A stretch of 10,545 nt of DNA from Lachnospiraceae bacterium (GTDB taxonomy: Bacteria; Bacillota; Clostridia; Lachnospirales; Lachnospiraceae). Shown here piece after piece: positions 1 through 5,768 of this stretch (its first letter is position 1; the number at the start of each line of letters is the position of its first letter). Position numbers and translations under genes: made by a program. Under the pieces are notes generated by a model, which was given only the letters and a program-made list of their open reading frames with translations, searched no databases and was not told where the DNA came from. The stretch spans positions 1 through 10,545 of the forward strand of contig JAKSRN010000048.1 of assembly GCA_024403585.1 (NCBI GenBank). The letters run 5' to 3'.

Positions 1-194
1 TCCCGATAATATCTGATCACATCCGGATCTATACTGTCAAAATCTCCCACGATACAGTCCGGTGTAATTCCGGTACGATAGCAGAATTCCAGCCCTCGGT
101 CTGCTGCAATGATATGATCCGGTTTTTTCATCTTAATAAAATCGAGGGCAAATCCATCATGGATACTGCCCCCGGAGATAATTACTGCTTTCAA
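1..194 (-). CDS. thiN: Thiamine diphosphokinase, N-terminal part (gene runs off the left edge)
   Basis: Thiamine pyrophosphokinase transfers pyrophosphate from ATP to thiamine, making thiamine diphosphate in the cytoplasm. Only the first 64 codons are in the window. They begin MKAVIISGG, carry the AADRG motif (residues 30-34) and the family hallmark GDFDS (50-54), which holds acidic metal/ATP-binding residues. The start is TTG at 192-194: a GAAGAGG Shine-Dalgarno (203-209 on this strand) lies 8 nt upstream. A second TTG two codons earlier (198-200) is only 2 nt from that site and is unlikely to be used. The frame stays open to the window edge. It follows rpe after a 63-nt gap, as in the Bacillus rpe-thiN (yloS) arrangement. 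The family call is strong from the hallmark motif; the catalytic C-terminal half cannot be inspected. Confidence 0.9.
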   Translation of the reverse strand, partial: MKAVIISGGSIHDGFALDFIKMKKPDHIIAADRGLEFCYRTGITPDCIVGDFDSIDPDVIRYYR

Positions 195-202
195 AAACAA
201 TA

Positions 203-209
203 CCTCTTC
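203..209 (-). promoter_or_regulatory. Shine-Dalgarno site of thiN (decides the TTG start)
   Basis: The minus-strand sequence GAAGAGG ends 8 nt before the TTG at 192-194 and only 2 nt before the alternative TTG at 198-200. The spacing therefore selects the inner TTG, giving a protein that starts MKAVIISGG, as expected for the family. Confidence 0.7.
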
Positions 210-225
210 AAAATCAGTTTTAGTC

Positions 226-248
226 ACTGGTTTTTCTCAAAACCCAGT
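226..248 (-). other. Weak hairpin in the rpe-thiN intergenic gap
   Basis: Within the 63-nt gap (195-257), ACTGG (226-230) is complementary to CCAGT (244-248). Four inner A/T pairs (232-235 with 239-242) extend the stem past one G-A mismatch, leaving a 3-nt loop. No uninterrupted T run follows on the minus strand, so this is not a canonical intrinsic terminator. It could act as a mild attenuator or a 3'-end stability element for rpe, or it may be incidental. No THI-box (TPP riboswitch) consensus was recognised, and the gap is too short to hold one. Confidence 0.3.
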
Positions 249-257
249 TTCTCGTTA

Positions 258-935
258 TTATTTATTCATCTCTGCTTTTTTAGCATAGATCTTTGCCAGA
301 GAATCTTTTACGTTCTGTGCGATATCGCCGCCGAATGTTGCGGATCCCATAACCAGAGTATCTGCACCAGCCTCCAGAACAGTGTCGATGGTCTTGGCAT
401 TAACACCGCCGTCAACCTCGATCGCTACGTTTGGATATCCTGCCTCGTCCAGTTTCTTTCTGAGGGCTGAGATCTTTGCTGTCATAGATGGGATGTACTT
501 CTGTCCGCCGTAACCTGGGTTAACAGTCATCAGAAGAACCATATCCAGCATGTCCATTACATGATCAATGGAATCCAGTGGAGTAGCAGGATTCAGAACA
601 ACACCTGCCTGCATTCCAGCCTCATGGATTGCCTGAAGAGTACGATGCAGATGCTTGCATGCCTCAACATGAACAGTAACCATGTCAGCGCCGCATTTTT
701 TCAGATCATCCACAAATCTGCCTGGCTCCTCAACCATCATGTGTACATCAAAGAACATATTGCTCTGTTTGCGGATGGAAGCGATTACCGGCATACCAAA
801 GGAAATGTTTGGTACAAATGCTCCATCCATCACATCAATGTGAAGCCATTTACAACCATTGTCCTCGATCAGTTTCAGCTGCTCACCCAGAATGTTAAAA
901 TCTGCAGCCAGCATGGATGGTGATAATTCGTACAT
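258..935 (-). CDS. rpe: Ribulose-phosphate 3-epimerase
   Basis: Rpe interconverts D-ribulose 5-phosphate and D-xylulose 5-phosphate in the non-oxidative pentose phosphate pathway (cytoplasmic TIM barrel). At 225 aa the length is normal. Visible family motifs are the N-terminal LSPSMLAADF (4-13), HIDVMDG (32-38, with H32 and catalytic/metal D34), DVHMM (63-67, H65), the phosphate-binding VNPGYGGQ (138-145) and EVDGGV (173-178, D175 the second catalytic Asp). A C-terminal GSATFGG (197-203) is the other phosphate-gripping loop. The gene ends in tandem TAA TAA codons. The ATG start is supported by an AAGGAG site 9 nt upstream, inside the end of rsgA; only 2 nt separate the rsgA stop from this ATG, so translation is probably coupled. 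All key residues are intact. Confidence 0.97.
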   Translation of the reverse strand: MYELSPSMLAADFNILGEQLKLIEDNGCKWLHIDVMDGAFVPNISFGMPVIASIRKQSNMFFDVHMMVEEPGRFVDDLKKCGADMVTVHVEACKHLHRTLQAIHEAGMQAGVVLNPATPLDSIDHVMDMLDMVLLMTVNPGYGGQKYIPSMTAKISALRKKLDEAGYPNVAIEVDGGVNAKTIDTVLEAGADTLVMGSATFGGDIAQNVKDSLAKIYAKKAEMNK

Positions 936-937
936 AA

Positions 938-1822
938 TTAATATCTCCTTCTCTCTTTTTCTTTTAATTCTTCATAAAACATCTGATAGTTTTCGTATCG
1001 CTCTTTGCTGACACGTCCCTCTTTCAGTGCTTCTTTCACTTTGCAACCGGGTTCATTCATATGGGCACAGCCCTGAAATCTGCAGCTTCCCTCAAACTCT
1101 GCAAATTCCGGAAAACAGAACTTCAACTGCTCTTTTTCCATCTCTGCTGTGTAAAGTGATGTAAATCCCGGTGTGTCCACAATATAGGTTCCTTCGCTGA
1201 TCGGAATCAGCTGGGAATGTCTTGTGGTATGTCGCCCCCTCTGAAGTTTCCGGCTGATCTCGCCGGTCTCCATGCAGATCTCTGACTGCATCAGATTTGT
1301 GATGGTAGATTTTCCTACGCCGGATGGCCCTGCCACAACTGTGGTATGTCCTTCCAGCAGCTGACGGATCTCTGCTACACCGTCTTCTTCCAGTGCGGCA
1401 GAAAAAAGAACGGAATAACCTGTGTGCTCATACACTCTTTTCCAGTATTCTCTGTCCTTTTCTGTTCCCAGATCACACTTGTTAAAACAGATGGTGACCG
1501 GAACATCCACATGCTCCATCATAACCAAAAAACGATCCAGGAGCGCACGGTTGGGCTCTGGATCTTTCAGTGCAAAGATCACGATGGCCTGATCGATATT
1601 GGCAACTGCCGGACGGATCAGCTCATTCTTCCGTGGATATAGTTCCACTACATTGGCTGTTTTTTCCGCCTCATCCAACACTTCGATCCGGACCAGATCT
1701 CCCACAAGAGGTTTCTGGCCATTCTTGCGAAAGATACCTTTTGCCTTACATTCATAGATGCCGGATTCTACTACGTCAACGTAGTAGAATCCGGCAATCC
1801 CTTTAATTATTCTTCCATTCAT
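938..1822 (-). CDS. rsgA: Ribosome small-subunit-dependent GTPase A (30S maturation)
   Basis: RsgA (YjeQ; CpgA in Bacillus) is a circularly permuted GTPase that checks late 30S assembly near the decoding centre. The 294-aa protein has the expected order: an OB-fold N-terminal domain (about 1-68), then G4 NKCD (114-117), G5 SAA (141-143), G1/P-loop GPSGVGKST (165-173), G2 region RHTTR (197-201) and G3 DTPG (216-219). The C-terminal zinc site is C247-x4-C252-x-H254-x5-C260. The ATG lies 8 nt after the prkC stop and has almost no Shine-Dalgarno (only AAGAA), suggesting dependence on translation of prkC. Codons 9-22 contain a perfect inverted repeat, listed separately. In Bacillus the homologue is a substrate of the PrkC/PrpC pair encoded just upstream, which fits this context. 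Confidence 0.97.
   Translation of the reverse strand: MNGRIIKGIAGFYYVDVVESGIYECKAKGIFRKNGQKPLVGDLVRIEVLDEAEKTANVVELYPRKNELIRPAVANIDQAIVIFALKDPEPNRALLDRFLVMMEHVDVPVTICFNKCDLGTEKDREYWKRVYEHTGYSVLFSAALEEDGVAEIRQLLEGHTTVVAGPSGVGKSTITNLMQSEICMETGEISRKLQRGRHTTRHSQLIPISEGTYIVDTPGFTSLYTAEMEKEQLKFCFPEFAEFEGSCRFQGCAHMNEPGCKVKEALKEGRVSKERYENYQMFYEELKEKERRRY
945..950 (-). promoter_or_regulatory. Shine-Dalgarno site of rpe, embedded in the 3' end of rsgA
   Basis: AAGGAG on the minus strand lies 9 nt before the rpe ATG. It is formed by the Arg codons near the end of rsgA (the RRRY tail), so the rsgA C-terminus doubles as the rpe ribosome-binding site. Ribosomes finishing rsgA would uncover or reuse it. 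Confidence 0.75.
1759..1796. repeat. Perfect inverted repeat inside the rsgA coding start (17-bp arms, 4-nt spacer)
   Basis: The left arm (1759-1775) is TGCCGGATTCTACTACG. The right arm (1780-1796) is its exact reverse complement, with TCAA between (TTGA on the mRNA strand). The outer bases of the spacer are also complementary, so DNA symmetry extends to 18 bp per side around two central bases. In the rsgA mRNA the stem starts 27 nt from the first base of the ATG and spans codons 9-22, which encode the GFYYVDVVESG stretch. No U run follows, so it is not an intrinsic terminator. It may be an mRNA hairpin affecting initiation or processing, or a product of palindrome-correcting mutation. The repeat is certain; any role is unknown. 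Confidence 0.95.
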
Positions 1823-1830
1823 GAGTATTC

Positions 1831-3921
1831 TTACTGCGGATTGAATTCAAGCGTCATAGTATCAAGTAATACGCCATCTTCATAGAAGTACAGATATCCG
1901 CGAGTATAACCCGGCTGTCCATAGAGTGTATTCTGGTATACACCGTTAACAAATGGATCCGGACCATCATATACGGTAGTAACCTGTGGATCCTGCTCAA
2001 GGTAGATTGTCACATGGCCGCCTGTGTAACCTTCAGGTGGCAGCATAGCCAACATACATACAGTGGAACCAGCTGCTGGAGCCTGATTTACTGTCAGAGA
2101 AACAACAGATCCAAGATCAGCTACCTGTCCCGGAGCAGGTGTAGCAGCAATGATCACGCCCTCTGGATACTCCGGATTGTAACCTGTAACAACGGCTGGA
2201 TTCAGGCCCAGATTAGCTACTGTCTCAACAGCTGTTGCCTGATCCATTCCAAGCAGAGTATTTGGAACGATCACTCGATTGGAATCGCTTCCGATGCTGA
2301 CTGTCAGTGTGATTGCAGTTCCAACCGGCACTCCAGATCCCTCACCAGGATCAACAGCGATTACATATCCATCCGGAACAGTCTCGCTTGCTGCATAGGT
2401 AACAGAGGATCCAAGTCCTACGCTTGCCAGGATGTTGATCGCACTCTGCTGATCAACTCCAACCAGACCTGTAGGAACAGTAATAGCATTGGAGCCACTG
2501 CTGATGACAACGCCGATGGTTGTATTAGGCTCAACTTTATCGCCTGCTTTAACATCCTGAGAAAGGATCTTTCCTTCCTCTACATCGGAAGACTCCTGTG
2601 TACCAGTCTGTTTCACACCGATGCCATAGGAATTTGCTGTCTCCTGAGCCTCTGCAAGAGTCATGTTGAAGAAATCAGGAACGGCGATGGTTGCCTCCTC
2701 TTCATTCTCAGAAACAGCACTTACAGATGTGGATGCACTCTTCTCCTGTGTTGTCTTTTTATTGAAGAGTCCTGCCATATTTCCGATCACAACGATCAGG
2801 ATCACAATGATCACTGCACCGATCAGGAAACCGCCGATGGTAATGGCTTTCTCCAGTTTGGAGCTGACCATATCGATTCCTTCATCATAATCACGACGTT
2901 TTTCAGGACGTTTGTACTCTTCTTCTTCCTCTTCCAGATAAGACTCTGCTGGTTTTGCTTTATAAGAAGAAGTTGTTTTCTGTGTTTTCTGAACAGTTGC
3001 CTGCTTCTTTCCTGCTTTGCGGACTGCAGAAGTATCAGCTGCAGGAGCAATAACTGTATGGGCATTGGCATTCGGCTGGGTAAGCTGAACGAAATTGCCC
3101 TGTGGATCCACCAGAGATTTCTTCAGATCTTCGATCAGATCGCCGATATAAAGATATCTTCTCTCCGGATTCTTCTGGGTACATTTCATAATGATCTGCT
3201 CCAGTGAGAACGGAAGATCCGGTGTAAATCTGGATGGTGCGATCAGTTCTTCCTGCAGATGTTTGATGGCGATCGCTACAGTAGTGTCTCCGTCGAAAGG
3301 AACACGACCTGTTACCATCTCATACATAGTGATACCCAGAGAATAGATATCACTCTTTGTATCAGAGAAGCCACCTCGTACCTGCTCAGGTGAGCTGTAG
3401 TGAACGGATCCCATAACATTCGCAGTGATCGTATTGGAATTGATCGCTTTAGCAATACCAAAATCGGAAAGTTTTACTTTTCCGTCTGTTGAAATGATAA
3501 TGTTCTGAGGTTTTACATCTCTGTGAACAATACCTTCATTATGTGCAGCTTCCAGTCCTAAGGATACCTGGATGGCAATACTTGTTGCCTCTTTTACGCT
3601 GAGTTTTCCTTTTTTGGTGATGTAGTCTTTCAGGGTAATTCCTTCCACCAGCTCCATTACAATATAATAGAGTCCTCTGTCCTGACCTACATCGTAAACA
3701 TTAACTACGTTTGGATGTGCCAGACCTGCTGCGGCCTGTGCTTCCTTCTGAAACTTGGAAACAAAAGTATTATCGGCACGGAATTCTGCTTTCAGAACCT
3801 TCACTGCAACCATGCGGCTGAGTTTGTGATCTTTCGCCTTATATACATCTGCCATTCCACCGGAACCGATTCTGGAGATAATTTCATAACGATCCCCAAT
3901 AATAATTCCCTCTTTTAACAT
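1831..3921 (-). CDS. prkC: Membrane Ser/Thr protein kinase with PASTA domains (PrkC/PknB/Stk1 family)
   Basis: Transmembrane kinase that senses peptidoglycan/muropeptides outside the cell and phosphorylates cytoplasmic targets. In its 696 aa: kinase domain about 12-270 with glycine loop GSGGMADVY (19-27), ATP lysine K41 (VAVKVLK), C-helix E60, HRDVKPQN (133-140, catalytic D135), DFG (153-155), likely activation-loop threonines T164/T166, and SPEQ (177-180). A linker with Lys/Arg and six consecutive Glu (330-335) leads to one membrane helix (about 361-382). Outside are three PASTA repeats (about 411-477, 479-545, 547-615) and a further about 80-residue C-terminal segment that is not PASTA-like. 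All catalytic residues are present. The ATG overlaps the end of the phosphatase gene by 7 nt and has GAGGAG 8 nt upstream, so kinase and phosphatase are probably made together. Confidence 0.96.
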   Translation of the reverse strand: MLKEGIIIGDRYEIISRIGSGGMADVYKAKDHKLSRMVAVKVLKAEFRADNTFVSKFQKEAQAAAGLAHPNVVNVYDVGQDRGLYYIVMELVEGITLKDYITKKGKLSVKEATSIAIQVSLGLEAAHNEGIVHRDVKPQNIIISTDGKVKLSDFGIAKAINSNTITANVMGSVHYSSPEQVRGGFSDTKSDIYSLGITMYEMVTGRVPFDGDTTVAIAIKHLQEELIAPSRFTPDLPFSLEQIIMKCTQKNPERRYLYIGDLIEDLKKSLVDPQGNFVQLTQPNANAHTVIAPAADTSAVRKAGKKQATVQKTQKTTSSYKAKPAESYLEEEEEEYKRPEKRRDYDEGIDMVSSKLEKAITIGGFLIGAVIIVILIVVIGNMAGLFNKKTTQEKSASTSVSAVSENEEEATIAVPDFFNMTLAEAQETANSYGIGVKQTGTQESSDVEEGKILSQDVKAGDKVEPNTTIGVVISSGSNAITVPTGLVGVDQQSAINILASVGLGSSVTYAASETVPDGYVIAVDPGEGSGVPVGTAITLTVSIGSDSNRVIVPNTLLGMDQATAVETVANLGLNPAVVTGYNPEYPEGVIIAATPAPGQVADLGSVVSLTVNQAPAAGSTVCMLAMLPPEGYTGGHVTIYLEQDPQVTTVYDGPDPFVNGVYQNTLYGQPGYTRGYLYFYEDGVLLDTMTLEFNPQ

Positions 3922-4658
3922 TCTCCACTCTCCTCGTTTGTAAATGGATCCACAAGGATAACAGCAATATTATCCTTTCCGCCATTTGCATTCGCCTGGT
4001 CTACCAAAGCCTGAGCCTTGCCAGGATCTTCAACTTTTTTTACTATATCGTAGATGTCCTCATCTTCTACCATGTTTGACAATCCGTCGGAACACATAAG
4101 GAGCATCTCTCCCTCTTCCATCTTCATGTCAAAGAAGTCGATTCGAACTTCTTCACTTGTACCAATCGCTCTGGTAATGATATTCTTGTCCGGATGTTTC
4201 CTTGCTTCCTCCGGTGTAAGTTCACCTAATCGAACCATCTCAGCCACCAGGGAATGATCCTGTGTGATCTGAACCAGCTCATCAGAAACAAGATACAGAC
4301 GGCTGTCTCCCACATTCGCTATATATGCATATCCACCAACGATTGTAGCGACAACCATAGTAGTACCCATGCCGGTCATGGACGGATCCCGTCTGGCCTG
4401 CTCGATGACTTCTCTGTTTGCCGCTTCTATTCCAGCCCGAATGATCTTTACGGGATTGAAATTTTTGTCTTTTTTGACATTTTCCACCAATACAGACACA
4501 CCATAGCGGGATGCGAAATCGCCGGCATTATGACCACCCATTCCATCCGCTACCACAAACAGATTCGGAAGATTTCCAACCGATTCCTCAGAGGTAAAGA
4601 GGAAATCCTGGTTCATCTGTCGCTTCTGGCCTACATCGGTCGCAGAAAATACCTTCAT
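3915..4658 (-). CDS. prpC: PP2C-family Ser/Thr protein phosphatase (PrpC/Stp), partner of PrkC
   Basis: Metal-dependent (Mn/Mg) soluble phosphatase that reverses PrkC phosphorylation. The 247-aa length is standard for a single-domain bacterial PP2C. Motifs in order: R13-x2-NQD (16-18), ADGMGGHNAGD (37-47, metal D38), GMGTT (96-100), NVGDSRLY (115-122), QDHSLV (133-138), CSDGL (189-193, metal D191) and GGKDNIAV (226-233, metal D229). The first motif reads NQD where the usual form is NED; the Asp is kept. The start is fixed by ATGA: the ATG at 4656-4658 overlaps the rlmN TGA (4655-4657), with AGGAG 8 nt upstream. The phosphatase-then-kinase order with overlap is the classic Firmicute arrangement. 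Confidence 0.96.
   Translation of the reverse strand: MKVFSATDVGQKRQMNQDFLFTSEESVGNLPNLFVVADGMGGHNAGDFASRYGVSVLVENVKKDKNFNPVKIIRAGIEAANREVIEQARRDPSMTGMGTTMVVATIVGGYAYIANVGDSRLYLVSDELVQITQDHSLVAEMVRLGELTPEEARKHPDKNIITRAIGTSEEVRIDFFDMKMEEGEMLLMCSDGLSNMVEDEDIYDIVKKVEDPGKAQALVDQANANGGKDNIAVILVDPFTNEESGEC
3930..3935 (-). promoter_or_regulatory. Shine-Dalgarno site of prkC within the phosphatase 3' end
   Basis: Minus-strand GAGGAG ends 8 nt before the prkC ATG (3919-3921). Both lie inside the last codons of the phosphatase gene, whose TAA is at 3915-3917. This is the layout of a translationally coupled pair. Confidence 0.7.
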
Positions 4659-5764
4659 GTATTATTCTCCTGATTATCTAAGTAACTCTTTCTTAACTGT
4701 CCGCAGGCACCGTCAATATCAGAGCCCATTTCTCTTCTAATAGTAACATTTATTCCGCATTTTTCAAGTTTATTTTGAAAATTCAGAACCACTTTTTTGC
4801 CAGAACGCCCATATTTACGCTCTTTTACGGGGTTTATGGGGATCAGATTCACATGGCAATTCAGCCCCTTCAGGAGGTTTCCGAGGCGTATCGCATCCGT
4901 TTCTGCATCGTTGGCATCCGCCGCCAGAGCGTACTCAAAGGTCAGTCTCCGACCTGTTTTTTTGAAGTAATAACGGCAGGCTTTCAGCAGTTCGTCGATG
5001 GAATAGTGGTTTGCGATCGGCATCATCTCCCGTCTCTGTTCATCATCCGGAGCATGCAGGGAGATAGCCAGAGTGATGGCCAGCTCCTGGTCTGCCAGGT
5101 CATAGATGCGAGGTACGATACCGCAGGTGGACACTGTCAGGTTTCTCTGACTGATGCCAAGTCCCTCCGGCATACTGACCAGATGCACAAATCGCAGGAT
5201 ATTATCGAAGTTGTCCATAGGCTCTCCGCTTCCCATCACAACCACATTGGAGACACGCTCCCCTGTCAGCTGCTGGATCCTGTAGATCTGCTCCAGCATC
5301 TCAGATGCCTGGAGTGAGCGGACCAGACCACCCAGTGTGGACGCACAGAAACGGCAGCCCATACGGCAGCCAACCTGGGAAGAGATACATACGGAATTTC
5401 CGTGTTTGTACTTCATCCATACACTCTCGATCACGTTGCCGTCATGAAGAGCAAAGAGGTATTTTCTGGTTCCGTCCAGTTTGGATTCCTGCATATCCAC
5501 TACCCTAAGTGTGTGCAGTGGATAGTCTTTTTTCAGTTTTTCGCGGAGACCGGCCGGAAGATTTGTCATCTCATCGTAAGTCTCTACTCGTTTTTCATGC
5601 AGCCAGCCAAAGAGCTGCTTTGCCCGGAAGGGCTTATCCCCCAGATCTTCCATCAGCTTTTTCAGTTCCGGAAGATACAGGGATCGGATATCCGGTGCGG
5701 CGGTAGGGATCTCTTTCCACGCCGCTCCACGGGTGTTGTTCATAGCCTGTTGTTCTGTTGTCAT
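4655..5764 (-). CDS. rlmN: Dual-specificity 23S rRNA (A2503)/tRNA (A37) C2-methyltransferase, radical SAM
   Basis: RlmN methylates C2 of A2503 in 23S rRNA and of A37 in some tRNAs by a radical-SAM ping-pong mechanism. Motifs (369-aa numbering): accessory N-terminal domain about 25-100 with PFRAKQLFGWLH (45-56); [4Fe-4S] cluster C133-x3-C137-x2-C140; conserved C126 seven residues before the cluster; GSGEPMDN (178-185, SAM binding); SLHAP (235-239); and catalytic C354 in DIDGACGQL (349-357). The open frame extends to 5896, but that would overlap rsmB by 128 nt and gives an unconserved, Arg/Cys-rich leader. I chose ATG 5764, 4 nt past the rsmB stop, with a partial AGAAAG site. ATG 5743 is possible but lacks a Shine-Dalgarno. 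The first about 24 residues look poorly conserved. Confidence 0.95.
   Translation of the reverse strand: MTTEQQAMNNTRGAAWKEIPTAAPDIRSLYLPELKKLMEDLGDKPFRAKQLFGWLHEKRVETYDEMTNLPAGLREKLKKDYPLHTLRVVDMQESKLDGTRKYLFALHDGNVIESVWMKYKHGNSVCISSQVGCRMGCRFCASTLGGLVRSLQASEMLEQIYRIQQLTGERVSNVVVMGSGEPMDNFDNILRFVHLVSMPEGLGISQRNLTVSTCGIVPRIYDLADQELAITLAISLHAPDDEQRREMMPIANHYSIDELLKACRYYFKKTGRRLTFEYALAADANDAETDAIRLGNLLKGLNCHVNLIPINPVKERKYGRSGKKVVLNFQNKLEKCGINVTIRREMGSDIDGACGQLRKSYLDNQENNT
4667..4671 (-). promoter_or_regulatory. Shine-Dalgarno site of the PP2C phosphatase within the rlmN end
   Basis: AGGAG on the minus strand sits 8 nt before the ATG and inside the last rlmN codons. The two genes share an ATGA stop/start overlap, typical of re-initiation coupling. 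Confidence 0.7.
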
Positions 5765-5768
5765 ATGC

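Noticed and set aside
2014..3207. 397-codon open frame on the plus strand, opposite prkC
   Set aside because: It lies fully antisense to the well-supported kinase gene. The translation is Cys/Ser/Arg-rich and low in complexity with no recognisable domain, as expected from codon bias of the gene on the other strand.
4775..5317. 180-codon plus-strand frame opposite rlmN, with similar long frames opposite rsmB (6552-7088) and across the fmt-def junction (7753-8265)
   Set aside because: All are shadows of motif-complete genes on the minus strand, and none has a recognisable domain of its own.
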